NCBI GenBank assembly: GCA_947442255.1
Contig: CANEVO010000040.1
Coordinates: 1 to 33,654 of the forward strand
Source: Opitutia bacterium
GTDB taxonomy: Bacteria > Verrucomicrobiota > Verrucomicrobiae > Opitutales > Opitutaceae
Length of the DNA stretch: 33,654 nucleotides
Direction of reading: 5' to 3'
Position numbers and translations under genes: made by a program. Under the pieces are notes generated by a model. It saw nothing but the letters and a program-made list of their open reading frames with translations, did not search any database and had not been told where the DNA came from. How positions within the stretch are numbered: the first letter of the stretch is position 1; each line of letters starts with the position of its first letter. Shown piece after piece: positions 1 to 8,308 of this stretch.

Positions 1-8
1 ATGACGAG

Positions 9-23
9 CCGGTTTCCGACCGG
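9..23. repeat. short intergenic hairpin, GTAG-type family member
   Basis: CCGGT and ACCGG arms enclose a TTCCG loop. The sequence resembles the other short palindromes with a TC(C)GA centre scattered between genes in this window (107-128, 11243-11258, 21562-21606, 31697-31769, 33524-33598). No gene is seen in the first 202 bases, which hold only repeats. Confidence 0.5.
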
Positions 24-42
24 TGCCTTCGCTGAGCTTTAT

Positions 43-178
43 CAGGATGGACAGGAAGCAATCGGAGGATGGACAGGATAGGACTAGGCGAAGCCAGTCC
101 ATCACCACCGGTCGGAGACCGGTGCTACCCGGACGCATCCGGTCCATCCCGGCTCGTCTCCTGTCCATCCTGTCAAAA
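43..178. repeat. dispersed GGACAGGAT/ATCCTGTCC repeat element, copy 1
   Basis: The left end (43-69) is a 27-base stretch repeated exactly at 4706-4732. The right end (146-178) is repeated with few changes at 4768-4800. The ends carry opposed arms, CAGGATGGACAGGA and TCCTGTCCATCCTG, so the element can fold on itself. The interior differs between copies (103 versus 62 bases between left and right starts); in this copy it carries a GTAG-type hairpin. No coding potential is evident. Confidence 0.75.
107..128 (-). repeat. GTAG-type palindromic repeat
   Basis: Read on the minus strand it is GTAGC followed by a 7-bp stem ACCGGTC / GACCGGT around a TCC loop. It sits inside the dispersed GGACAGGAT element. 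The stem sequence differs from other copies while the GTC-TYC-GAC core is kept. Confidence 0.6.
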
Positions 179-202
179 GAGAGGCGTGGACCCGGATCGG
201 GT

Positions 203-1537
203 TCAGCGCCGGCGTTCCGGCGGCAGCGTCTCAATCAATTCGTTTGGCCGACCCGATCGTTTCTTCAGCGTGAAGCTGTCGTACAGCCGGCCGGTGGCGG
301 TCCGGGCCTGATAGCGGAGTTCGTCGCCGTCGATCGCGATGACCTGGAAGAGTTGCGTGTCCTCGGCCGTCCGCACCGCCCAGGAATCGTTCGCCAGATC
401 GTACATCTTCGGCCCGCTGACCGAGACCACATAGACGCTGCCGATCGCCGGATCGTAGACCTGGCTGTAGCCGCTCTTCACGTTGGTCGTGCCGACGCGG
501 AGGTGCGCGGGCACTTCGCCGCTGCGGGCATAGGTGTGATCGTGGCCGGTCAGGACGAGATCGACCTTGAACTCATCGAGGACGGGCTTCCACAGCTCGC
601 GCAGCTTCGCGTTGTCGCGATCCCGCGCCGGCGAAAACAGCGGGTGATGAAAGGTCACCACCGTCCAGCGCCCCGGATTGCGGGCGAGCACATCGCGCAG
701 CCACGGGACCTGCTCAGCCTGGCGCTCATTGGAGTTCAGCGAGACAATCCGCGTGCCTTGGTAATCGAAATAGTAACTGGTTTCGGGCAGCTCCGCCGGG
801 CCGTTTTCCGGCAGGGCGAACTGGGGCGCCCAGTGCCGGCTCAGCTGGCGCGGCGACTTTGAGTCGTCCTCCACCGCATTGGCATACTCGTGGTTGCCCG
901 GCGTGGGGACGACGGGGATGGTGGCATTCACCCAGGCGGGGGCGCCGAACCACTCGCCCCATTGGGCGTCGCGGTTCGCGTTGTTGATCAAGTCGCCGGC
1001 ATGCAGCGTGAACGCCGCGCGTGGCGACTCACGAAACGCCTCGCGAAACACCCGCGACCAGTGCGTTCGGATGTCGTTCTGCGCGTCTCCGAAGTAAACG
1101 AACGCAAACGGCCGGGCCTCGCGCGCCGCGGTGCGGAAGTGGAACCACTCGCTCCAGTTGACGCCGTCGCCGACGCGATACGCGTAAAGCGTTTCCGGCT
1201 CGAGCCCGGTGAACTCCGCGGTGTGGAAATGCGCCAGCCCGAGATCCGAGGTGAAGGGCGTGGTGGCCGCCGGCGTGGCGATGCCTTGGAGGGAACGGCC
1301 GCTTTCGTTGGCCACGGCAATTTCGGCGTGGGCGTGGGTGACGCTCGGGTCGGTGCGCCACGTCACGGCCTGCGTCGTCGCGGGATCGCCGCGCCAGGTG
1401 AGGACGACGCGGTCGGGTAGCGGTCGAGGGGCGTAGGCGGCGGCGTCGGGGTAGGGTGTCGGAGCGGGGTGCGACGGACTGTCGTGCGCGGCGAGCGTCG
1501 TCGCGAAGGCGAAAAAAGGGATCGAGAGAAATTTCAC
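203..1537 (-). CDS. secreted purple acid phosphatase-like metallophosphoesterase
   Basis: Predicted to release phosphate from organic phosphoesters outside the cytoplasm. The 444-residue protein begins with a hydrophobic signal (about 1-17), then a fibronectin-like purple-acid-phosphatase N-terminal domain (about 42-137) and a calcineurin-like metallophosphoesterase domain (about 145-360). Metal-binding motifs are visible in order: GDAQ 150-153, GD 181-182, GNHE 214-217, HH 297-298 and GHDH 331-334. The open frame extends upstream to 1792 but would overlap the end of the receptor gene; the GTG at 1537 directly precedes the signal peptide, so I take that start, although no clear Shine-Dalgarno is seen. 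It lies 86 nt downstream of the TonB-dependent receptor gene on the same strand and is probably co-transcribed with it. Family assignment is firm; substrate is unknown. Confidence 0.9.
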   Translation of the reverse strand: MKFLSIPFFAFATTLAAHDSPSHPAPTPYPDAAAYAPRPLPDRVVLTWRGDPATTQAVTWRTDPSVTHAHAEIAVANESGRSLQGIATPAATTPFTSDLGLAHFHTAEFTGLEPETLYAYRVGDGVNWSEWFHFRTAAREARPFAFVYFGDAQNDIRTHWSRVFREAFRESPRAAFTLHAGDLINNANRDAQWGEWFGAPAWVNATIPVVPTPGNHEYANAVEDDSKSPRQLSRHWAPQFALPENGPAELPETSYYFDYQGTRIVSLNSNERQAEQVPWLRDVLARNPGRWTVVTFHHPLFSPARDRDNAKLRELWKPVLDEFKVDLVLTGHDHTYARSGEVPAHLRVGTTNVKSGYSQVYDPAIGSVYVVSVSGPKMYDLANDSWAVRTAEDTQLFQVIAIDGDELRYQARTATGRLYDSFTLKKRSGRPNELIETLPPERRR

Positions 1538-1623
1538 GGTGAGAGGAAACGAAAGTGCCGGATCGCGCGCAAGCGGCGCGATCCGGCGATGGTTGGGTGG
1601 GAGGTCGGAGCTGATCGCGGGAA

Positions 1624-4509
1624 TCAGAACCGGAGGCTGAAGCCGGTGGTCGCGCGCCAGGAATACGTGGTGTAGTCCTCGGGGTTGTCGGGGCGCTGAT
1701 AACCCTGATAGGAGATCTGCGGCTCGGCGGTGAGGTTGTTCACGTTGAAGAACAACTTCAGGTTCTGATTCACCTGGTAGCTGGAGTCCCAATTGAGCGA
1801 CTCATAGGCGCCGAAGTAGTCGTCGAAGGTGTTGTCGACATCGAGACCCTCGAGAAAATCGGCGCGGTAGGTGTAGCTGAGCCGGCCGCGGAAATTGCCG
1901 GCCGCGTATTCGAGGGCCGCATTGTAGATCGTGTCGCTGAAGCCGTAGGTCGGCAGCTTCTCGGTGAGCCGGCCGGGATACTTGCCGTCGCTCTCGGTGA
2001 ACGTGCCAGAGAGCGAGACGCTGAACCCGTTGAGCGGCCGGGGCAGGAAGTTGAGCTTCTGGCGCGCGATCAGCTCGAGTCCGTAGTTCACGGCCCCGAG
2101 GGCATTCTCCGAGGTGGAGAAGATGTAGGGCCCGGTGGCATCCGGAATGGGGTAGCCGGCGGCGTCCGTCGTGGTGAACCGGAGCGTGGTGCCGTAGTAA
2201 AAGCCCTTCATCTTCTTGTAGAACAGGCCAGCGGAATAGAGGCCGCCCTTCGGAGTGTAGTACTCGAGCTGGGCATCGAAGTTGTTCGAGGTGGTCTCGC
2301 TCAGGTTCGGATTGCCGCCGGAGATGTTGCCGGTATTCGGATCGAGGTTCAGCCCAGCGACTAGATCGTCGATGTCGGGCCGGGCGTAGCTCCGGTTGTA
2401 GCTGGCGCGGAGGATCAGGTTGGGCCGGATCTCATGCCGCAGGTGCAGGCCGGGCAGCCACATCGTGTAGTCGCGCTCCGCCCGAATGGGAGTCGGCGTG
2501 GCCGGGGTCGCGCTGTTGTAGCGATAGGTGTCGGACTTGAACGTGTTGTGCTCCGCCCGGAGCCCGGCGATGAGGGTGGTGCGGCGCACGGTCAGCGTGC
2601 CCATGAAGTAACCGGCGGCGATGTCCTCCTGGGCCCGGTAGTCGTTAATCACCCCGTTGAGCAGGGCGTCCGTGGCCTGCCGGGCGAAGAGCTCGGGCCG
2701 GCTGGCGAGGAGACTTTCGACCTTCCGGATGTCGGGCTCGAGCAGGAGCGGGATGCCCATCGAGGTGCGCGTGCTCCGGCGCAGCAGGTCCGCATAGGGG
2801 AAGCCGCTGGCACTGGTGCCGGTGCGATAGGTGACCGACGCCTGGTCCTGCTCCTTGGTGTTCGTCCGGTACTTGCCGCCGATCTTGAGCGCGCCGCTGA
2901 GGCCCGCGCCGACGAACTTGCGCTCCCAGTCCAGCTTGGCGCTCGTGGCCTCCTCCGCGCCGTCGCGGGGTGAGAGGGTCAGATCGCCGCGATTGATGGT
3001 CGAGGTGTTGAGCGGATCCTTGCCGTTCAGAATGGTGTACTTCGGATGGGCGCGATCAGTCTGGTCGTAGCCGATGTTGAAGCCCGGATTGCGGACCACG
3101 TAGGCGACGCTGCGGTCGCGGTTCGACTCGTTGGTGGAGCGGAAGAGATCGAGCGTGATCGTGTCGGCCTGCCGCTCGAACTTGCCGCCCAACGAAGCGC
3201 CGTAGACATCGTTGTCCGTCTCGATCTGATCGTTCTGATAGCGGATGTCGTTCAGGACATTCGGCGCGCTGCGGCCCGTGTTGTAGGTCGCCTCGGCAAT
3301 GCTCTTCGTGCCGGTGGCGCTCCCGAAACTGTGATTCGAATTGATATAATAGCGATTCCGGGGCTTCTCGGACACCACCCGGTTGTGGCTGTAGAAGGGC
3401 CGGAAGTAGAATGTGGCGCCCGTGCTGGCCCGAAAGTCGAGGGAGAGGTTTGCCCCCTGCGCCTCGGTGTCGCGGAAGTTTGTCTGGGGCGTGCCATTGG
3501 TGTGAAAGTACATCGGATCCGTCAGCCCGAGGGCCGGCTCGTTCGCGGGCCGCAGCAGCGCGTAGTCCTTGTCGAGGTTGTCGTAGTCGCGCGCGGTCTT
3601 GTGTCGCGTGAGCGTGAGGCTGAGGCCGAGGTTCTTCTCGCCGCCGCCCACGCTGTACAAATCCAGGTAGTTCAGGCCGGTGTCGTAGTCCCATTTGCCA
3701 TACTTGTCGTAATAGACTCCGCTGCCCGTGAGTTCGATGGTGCGGCCGTCGCGCTGGAAGGCGGAGCGGGGGATGACGTTGATGATGCCGCCGATGGCGT
3801 CGCCGTCACGATCCGGTGTCGCCGCCTTGATCACCTCGATGTTGCTGATCCCGTCCGCGGTGAGCTGGCCGGTGGAGAAGGCCCGGCTGTTGTCGGAGGT
3901 CGGCATCCGGTTGCCGTCGATCTGGAAGGAATTATACTTCGCCTCCAGCCCGCGGATGTTCACCCCGCTCGGCGTGCCATCCTCGTCCTCGTTGACCGAG
4001 AGCCCGGGGAGTTGCTGGAGCGTGTATCCGATGTTGCCATTCAGCATCGGGCCGAAGGTCTCCTCGGAGACGATGTTCACGATGCCACTGGCGGTCTTCT
4101 GCTGGTTAATCGCGAGCGCCTGCCCGCGGACGGAGGAGGCGACGGTGAACGCCTCCATCTTCAAGGCCGCGCCCTCGAGCGGTGTGTTGACGAGGGTGAC
4201 GCCGGAGCCCGTGACGGTGACCTCGCGGGTCTGCGCATCGAGGCCGACGTATTCGATCCCGACCTGCTGCATTCCGGCCGGAATGCCGGACAGGACAAAG
4301 CGGCCGTCGGCGTCGGTGTAATCGACGGCCGTGGTGCCGACGACGCGGACAATGGCGCCCTGCAGCGACTTGCCGGTGGACGCGTCCGAGACGCGGCCGG
4401 CGATCGATCCCGTGGCCTGGGCCAGGGCGGAGGCCGCAACGCCCGCCACGAGGATTAGGCTGGCGCACGCCCGCAGCGCGCGTCGACCGGAAGAAGAGAA
4501 CAGGTTCAT
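1624..4509 (-). CDS. TonB-dependent outer membrane receptor
   Basis: An outer membrane active transporter energised by TonB. The 961-residue protein has a signal peptide (1-30, ending ALA-Q), a carboxypeptidase-regulatory-like beta-sandwich (about 33-115), a 'MEAFTV' TonB-box-like stretch, a plug domain (about 135-250, with 'VNIRGLEAKYNSFQIDG') and a 22-strand-type barrel ending in Phe (GFSLRF), the usual outer-membrane signature. The segment after the TonB box (GQALAINQQKTASGIVNIVS) resembles the Xanthomonas/Caulobacter receptor subfamily. Members of that group often serve carbohydrates or organic phosphates. The phosphatase gene follows 86 nt downstream, so an organic phosphate ligand is a reasonable inference, not shown. 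The pair is bracketed by copies of one dispersed repeat. Confidence 0.93.
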   Translation of the reverse strand: MNLFSSSGRRALRACASLILVAGVAASALAQATGSIAGRVSDASTGKSLQGAIVRVVGTTAVDYTDADGRFVLSGIPAGMQQVGIEYVGLDAQTREVTVTGSGVTLVNTPLEGAALKMEAFTVASSVRGQALAINQQKTASGIVNIVSEETFGPMLNGNIGYTLQQLPGLSVNEDEDGTPSGVNIRGLEAKYNSFQIDGNRMPTSDNSRAFSTGQLTADGISNIEVIKAATPDRDGDAIGGIINVIPRSAFQRDGRTIELTGSGVYYDKYGKWDYDTGLNYLDLYSVGGGEKNLGLSLTLTRHKTARDYDNLDKDYALLRPANEPALGLTDPMYFHTNGTPQTNFRDTEAQGANLSLDFRASTGATFYFRPFYSHNRVVSEKPRNRYYINSNHSFGSATGTKSIAEATYNTGRSAPNVLNDIRYQNDQIETDNDVYGASLGGKFERQADTITLDLFRSTNESNRDRSVAYVVRNPGFNIGYDQTDRAHPKYTILNGKDPLNTSTINRGDLTLSPRDGAEEATSAKLDWERKFVGAGLSGALKIGGKYRTNTKEQDQASVTYRTGTSASGFPYADLLRRSTRTSMGIPLLLEPDIRKVESLLASRPELFARQATDALLNGVINDYRAQEDIAAGYFMGTLTVRRTTLIAGLRAEHNTFKSDTYRYNSATPATPTPIRAERDYTMWLPGLHLRHEIRPNLILRASYNRSYARPDIDDLVAGLNLDPNTGNISGGNPNLSETTSNNFDAQLEYYTPKGGLYSAGLFYKKMKGFYYGTTLRFTTTDAAGYPIPDATGPYIFSTSENALGAVNYGLELIARQKLNFLPRPLNGFSVSLSGTFTESDGKYPGRLTEKLPTYGFSDTIYNAALEYAAGNFRGRLSYTYRADFLEGLDVDNTFDDYFGAYESLNWDSSYQVNQNLKLFFNVNNLTAEPQISYQGYQRPDNPEDYTTYSWRATTGFSLRF

Positions 4510-4705
4510 GTTTGGTTGGTAGTGACCGCGGTCTGCCGCTCACGTCGAACGGAGCATCCTGCGATCGGGACCAGTGATAACCCGGGCGGATGTCGGTCCC
4601 GTGGAGGTTGCGCAACGATTCGGTTACAACAGCTCCGCGGAAAAGCGTATCGTTAAACCGGATTCAGGACGACCCAAACGTCCGCGCCGAATCTCCCGGA
4701 GTTGA

Positions 4706-4800
4706 CAGGATGGACAGGAAGCAATCGGAGGAGCGACAGGATCGAAGCTGACGGCGAACGCCGGTCAATCCCGGCTCGTCTCCTGTTAATTCTGTCAAAA
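4706..4800. repeat. dispersed GGACAGGAT/ATCCTGTCC repeat element, copy 2
   Basis: The first 27 bases are identical to 43-69 and the last 33 closely match 146-178, in the same orientation as copy 1. Copies 1 and 2 therefore flank the receptor-phosphatase pair as direct repeats about 4.6 kb apart. Confidence 0.75.
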
Positions 4801-4830
4801 ACCTGAATCCGAAACTTCCCCATTCAGAGA

Positions 4831-4894
4831 CAGGATGGGCAGGATACTGAAACAGGATGGAGTGAGACCCGGAACGTCTCCTGTCCATCCTGTC
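4831..4894. repeat. dispersed GGACAGGAT/ATCCTGTCC repeat element, copy 3
   Basis: Opposed arms ACAGGATGGGCAGGA (from 4832) and TCCTGTCCATCCTGTC (4879-4894) enclose a central AACAGGATGGAG. This copy lies 30 bases from copy 2, making a repeat cluster upstream of the glycosyltransferase operon. Confidence 0.65.
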
Positions 4895-4940
4895 CAAGAA
4901 GGATTGATGCAGTTCAGGTTCGATCATCCGTTTTTTTCCG

Positions 4941-4970
4941 GAATGTAACGTGATCGCCGCGGGTTTGGCA
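4941..4970 (+). promoter_or_regulatory. GAATGTAAC box with following CGCGGGTTTGG
   Basis: GAATGTAAC (4941-4949) is followed by CGCCGCGGGTTTGG (4956-4969). The same two words occur upstream of the methyltransferase (11419) and TPR (12335) genes. It lies about 74 nt before the GTG of the glycosyltransferase. TAAC also sits two bases before that GTG. It is a candidate promoter or regulator site, identified only by recurrence. Confidence 0.35.
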
Positions 4971-5016
4971 CCGGGATCTGTTTTCCTGCGGGAATATCCG
5001 CCGCGCTTTCTAACCC

Positions 5017-6177
5017 GTGAAAATCGCCCTCATCTCAGAAACCTTCCCGCCCGAGATCAATGGCGTGGCGATGACCTTCGGCGTGATTGCGCGCCAGCTC
5101 GGCGCCCGCGGACACACCGTGACCGTCTACCGCCCGCGGCGCGACGATCTCCCCGCGGGGGAGACGCATCCGGAGTTCACCGAGATCCCGCTGCCGGGCC
5201 TGCCGATTCCGGGCTACCCGCAGTTGCGCCTTGGGTTCCCGGCGGGCGGGCGCCTCCGCCGCTGTTGGACCGCGGATCGCCCTGATCTTGTTCACGTCGC
5301 CACCGAGGGGCCGCTGGGCGCCTCGGCGATCGGGGCTGCCCGCGCGCTCGGAATTCCTGTTACCTCTAGCTTCCACACCAACTTCCACGCCTACACCCGG
5401 CACTACGGGTTCGGGATCGCCCACCGGCCGGTGCTGGCCTGGCTCCGGTACGTTCACAATCGCACCTGCCGCACGTTCGTCCCGACCCTGGAATTGTGTG
5501 CCGAGCTTTCTTCGCTCGGCTTTCGCGGTGTCACGCTGCTCTCACGCGGCGTCGATACCTGGCAGTTTCATCCCGCCCGCCGCGCGGAGGAGCTGCGGGC
5601 CCGCTGGAAGGCCGATTCCGATGACCCGGTCGTGATTCATGCAGGGCGCATGGCGGCCGAAAAGAACTACGGGCTGCTCTTCCGCTGCTTCGCGGCGATG
5701 CGGCAGGCCAATCCGCGGTGCCGTTTCGTACTGGTGGGCGACGGCCCCCTGCGGGCGCGCCTGCAGCACGAGCACCCCGAGTGTATTTTCACCGGCTTCA
5801 TCCCGCGCGTCGACCTGGCCCGGCACTACGCCTCGGCGGACATCTACATTCACGCCAGCCTGACCGAGACCTTCGGCAACGTGCTCACCGAGGCGATGGC
5901 CAGCGGGCTCGCGGTGGCGGGCTTCGACTACGCGGCGGCGCGCCAGTTCATTCGTCATGGCGAGAACGGCCTGATCGTCGCGTGCGATCAACCGGCGGCC
6001 CTGGTGGACTCCGCGGTGTACCTGGCCACCGACCCGCTGCTGCGCGCGCAACTGCGGCCGGCGGCCCGCGCCGTGGTGGAGGCGCAATCCTGGGATCGGG
6101 TGATCGTCCGCTTCGAGGCCGATTTGATCCAGGCCGCCGGGCTTCCGTCGTCGGCATCTGAACCGGGTCTCGCGTGA
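5017..6177 (+). CDS. GT4-family glycosyltransferase, probable glycolipid synthesis
   Basis: A retaining GT-B glycosyltransferase of 386 residues. The N-terminal Rossmann domain opens with MKIALISETFPPEINGVA (1-18), typical of the subgroup that includes plant/cyanobacterial sulfoquinovosyltransferase SqdX/SQD2 and mannosyltransferases acting on lipids. The C-terminal domain has the sugar-nucleotide motifs HAGRMAAEKN (208-217), the conserved GDGPLR (241-246) and the E-x7-E pair (E284, E292). Length is normal for the family. The start is GTG at 5017, beginning directly with the first beta strand. It is the first of four genes that overlap by 4 nt (GTGA here), and the company of a diacylglycerol glucosyltransferase, a lipid kinase and a PlcP-like enzyme argues for transfer of a sugar to a membrane lipid. 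Donor and acceptor cannot be read from the sequence; an LPS or capsule role is possible. Confidence 0.88.
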   Translation: MKIALISETFPPEINGVAMTFGVIARQLGARGHTVTVYRPRRDDLPAGETHPEFTEIPLPGLPIPGYPQLRLGFPAGGRLRRCWTADRPDLVHVATEGPLGASAIGAARALGIPVTSSFHTNFHAYTRHYGFGIAHRPVLAWLRYVHNRTCRTFVPTLELCAELSSLGFRGVTLLSRGVDTWQFHPARRAEELRARWKADSDDPVVIHAGRMAAEKNYGLLFRCFAAMRQANPRCRFVLVGDGPLRARLQHEHPECIFTGFIPRVDLARHYASADIYIHASLTETFGNVLTEAMASGLAVAGFDYAAARQFIRHGENGLIVACDQPAALVDSAVYLATDPLLRAQLRPAARAVVEAQSWDRVIVRFEADLIQAAGLPSSASEPGLA

Positions 6178-7367
6178 ACGCCCGCATCCTGATTCTCACC
6201 GCGGGTTTCGGCGAGGGGCACAACGCCGCGGCCCGGGCGCTGGCGGCGGCGTGCGATGCGCAGGGCGGTCCGGGAACCGCCCGGGTGGTTGACGCCTTTG
6301 CCCTGGCGGCACCCCGGATCGACGCGATCGCCCGCTGGATCTATCGCCTGCTGATCACGCGGGCCCCCGGACTGTGGAGCCTGTTCTACCGCTGGCTCGA
6401 CCGGTCGTCATGGGCGGAGCGGTTGATGGATTTGCTCGCCGGAGAGCGGCGCGTGCTCGACCGCATCCTCCGCGAGGAGCGGCCCGAGTTCATCTGCAGC
6501 ACTTATCCGGTGTATGCGTTTCTGCTGCAGGGACTGGGTGCCGCGGGCCGGCGGCTGCCGCGGTACTACAATGTCGTCACCGACTCGATCAGCATCAATT
6601 CCCTCTGGTGGCGCGCCGGGGCCGCGGGTTGGTTCGTGCCCAACGCCGACTCGGCCGAGGTGATGATCGCGGCCGGCGTCGACCGGACCCGGATCCATGT
6701 GCTGGGCTTTCCGGTCACGGATTACTTTTTGCGCCATGGCGCCCAGCTGGGCCCCGGGGAAATCTCCGCGGCCAGTCCGCCCCGGGTGCTCTGTATCGTC
6801 AATGCGGGCACATCGGCCGCGGCGGACATGGCCCGCCGGCTGCTGACCGACACGGACTGGGAGGTCACCTGCACGGTGGGTCGCAATGCCGCCCTCGAGG
6901 CGGAACTCAGCCAGCTGGCCGGCGCCCGGCGGCCGGTGACGCGCATCCTCGGCTGGACCGACCGGGTTCCGCACCTGCTCCTCACGCACCACGTGGTGCT
7001 CAGCAAGGCGGGCGGCGCCACCACGCAGGAGGCACTCGCCGCCCGGTGCCCAATGATCGTGAACCAAATCGTCCCCGGCCAGGAGGAAGGAAACTACGAA
7101 TTGCTGCGCCGGCACGGCATCGGGGCGCTGGCGGAGACGCCCGCCGCGATGCTGGGAACGCTCGACCGGGCCTTTGCGAACGAGGGTGCCGTGTGGCGCC
7201 AGTGGCGGACCGCGCTGGCCGCGCTTTCGCGGCCGGGTGCGGCGGGAGCCATTGCGGAGTTTCTGCTGGGTCCCGCCGCGCGCACTTCGGCGGAGCCGGA
7301 GCCGGTGCCGATGCCGTTCCGACCGGAACGCGAGGCGCGTCCCGCGCCCCAGGAGGCCCGCGAATGA
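6174..7367 (+). CDS. MGDG synthase/UgtP-like diacylglycerol glycosyltransferase (GT28)
   Basis: Predicted to move a hexose from a UDP-sugar to diacylglycerol, making mono- or di-glycosyldiacylglycerol at the inner membrane face. The 397-residue protein has the MGDG-synthase N-terminal motif LTAGFGEGHNAAA (8-20), the VVTDSISINSLWW segment (134-146), and the GT28 C-terminal donor-site motifs KAGGATTQEA (278-287) and VPGQEEGN (300-307), close to those of UgtP and plant MGD. A short Pro/Glu/Arg-rich tail (about 365-397) is unlike the family core. The GTG start overlaps the previous stop in GTGA (6174-6177), and its own stop overlaps the next start, so translation is probably coupled. MurG-like enzymes share the fold, but the N-terminal motif favours the diacylglycerol group. 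Confidence 0.88.
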   Translation: MNARILILTAGFGEGHNAAARALAAACDAQGGPGTARVVDAFALAAPRIDAIARWIYRLLITRAPGLWSLFYRWLDRSSWAERLMDLLAGERRVLDRILREERPEFICSTYPVYAFLLQGLGAAGRRLPRYYNVVTDSISINSLWWRAGAAGWFVPNADSAEVMIAAGVDRTRIHVLGFPVTDYFLRHGAQLGPGEISAASPPRVLCIVNAGTSAAADMARRLLTDTDWEVTCTVGRNAALEAELSQLAGARRPVTRILGWTDRVPHLLLTHHVVLSKAGGATTQEALAARCPMIVNQIVPGQEEGNYELLRRHGIGALAETPAAMLGTLDRAFANEGAVWRQWRTALAALSRPGAAGAIAEFLLGPAARTSAEPEPVPMPFRPEREARPAPQEARE

Positions 7368-8308
7368 AGACGCGTTTCATCTTCAATCCGCACTCCGGAC
7401 ATAATCGGCGCCGTCCGGCCTTCGCCCAAACCATCCGGGACTTCATCGCCCGGCACGGGATCGAGGCCGATTTCTGGATCACGGAGGGCCCGGGGCACGC
7501 GACGGCACTGGCCGCCCAGGCGGTGGAGCAGGGCTATGGCGTGGTCGTGGCCGTGGGTGGCGATGGAACAATGAACGAGGTGGCCCAGGCGCTGATCGAT
7601 GCGCCGACGGCGCTCGCGCTCGTGCCCTGCGGTTCCGGCAACGGACTGGCCCTGCATCTCGGCGTGCCGCTGGCGGCGCCGCGCGCTCTGTCGCTGGCGA
7701 CCGGCCTGGGCAGCCGGATTGTCGCAATCGACACCGGCCGGGCCAATGGGAAGCCGTTCTGCAATGCTATGGGCCTCGGCCTCGATGCGGAGGTCAGCCA
7801 TCGGTTCAACCGGCTCACCCGCCGGGGCCTGCCGGCCTACGCGCGTATCGCGGTGGGCGCCCTGCGGTCCCTGCACGGGGAGACCTGCACGATCGTGGGC
7901 GACGGACACCGGGAGACGATCGATGCCCTACTGATCGCGGTGGCCAACTCTGATCAATACGGCAACAACGCCCGGATCGCCCCCGGGGCCCGCGTCGATG
8001 ACGGGCAGCTCGATCTGGTGGCGATTCGGCCGGTGGGTCTGATCGGGGCGGTGGGACTCGGGGCGAGACTCTTCCTCGGCACGATCGACCAAAGCCCGCA
8101 CGTGCGGCGGCTGCGCGGCGTCCGGTTCCAGATCGAGCGCCGCGCTGCGGGATTGATTCACACCGACGGCGAGACCCACGCCACGGGTCCGGTCGTCCTC
8201 GTCGAGGTCAACCCGCGCAGCCTCCGCGTGCTCCTCCCGGCCGCGTCGCCGGTGGCTCTCCCCGTCACCCGGCCCCTCGCGGCGGCGCCGGCCCTACACT
8301 CTTTATGA
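7364..8308 (+). CDS. diacylglycerol kinase-family lipid kinase
   Basis: A 314-residue member of the DgkB/YegS/sphingosine-kinase-like family, which phosphorylates diacylglycerol or a related lipid with ATP. Visible motifs are FNPHSG (7-12), the nucleotide-binding GGDGT (65-69) with following MNEVAQAL, and GSGNGLA (90-96); a second beta-sandwich domain follows with NAMGLGLDAEVS and the late TDGE motif before the C-terminus. The ATG at 7364 is chosen over an upstream open frame because AGGAGG (7351-7356) lies seven bases before it and because it overlaps the previous stop as ATGA. The stop overlaps the next gene's ATG in the same way. In context it would recycle diacylglycerol to phosphatidic acid, or balance the glycosyltransferases; the direction of lipid flow is inference. 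Confidence 0.9.
   Translation: MKTRFIFNPHSGHNRRRPAFAQTIRDFIARHGIEADFWITEGPGHATALAAQAVEQGYGVVVAVGGDGTMNEVAQALIDAPTALALVPCGSGNGLALHLGVPLAAPRALSLATGLGSRIVAIDTGRANGKPFCNAMGLGLDAEVSHRFNRLTRRGLPAYARIAVGALRSLHGETCTIVGDGHRETIDALLIAVANSDQYGNNARIAPGARVDDGQLDLVAIRPVGLIGAVGLGARLFLGTIDQSPHVRRLRGVRFQIERRAAGLIHTDGETHATGPVVLVEVNPRSLRVLLPAASPVALPVTRPLAAAPALHSL

Larger units (their letters stand above)
4510..5016. other. 507-nt divergent intergenic region between receptor and lipid operon
   Basis: It contains no gene I can support. It holds the upstream region of the minus-strand receptor (including TTGTAACC read on the minus strand near 4620), two dispersed repeat units (4706-4800 and 4831-4894), and the upstream region of the glycosyltransferase operon with the GAATGTAAC box near 4941. 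Confidence 0.6.

Noticed and set aside
1538..1792. N-terminal extension of the purple acid phosphatase
   Set aside because: It would overlap the end of the receptor gene and precede an evident signal peptide that begins at the GTG at 1537.
3046..4458. 470-residue plus-strand frame
   Set aside because: Antisense shadow of the TonB-dependent receptor with no family features.
43..4894. Composite transposon bounded by the GGACAGGAT repeats
   Set aside because: No transposase or target-site duplication is seen, and further copies of the repeat lie elsewhere; only possible recombination between repeats is proposed.
6374..7363. Upstream extension of the lipid kinase frame
   Set aside because: It overlaps the UgtP-like gene out of frame; the ATG at 7364 has a good AGGAGG site and overlaps the previous stop.
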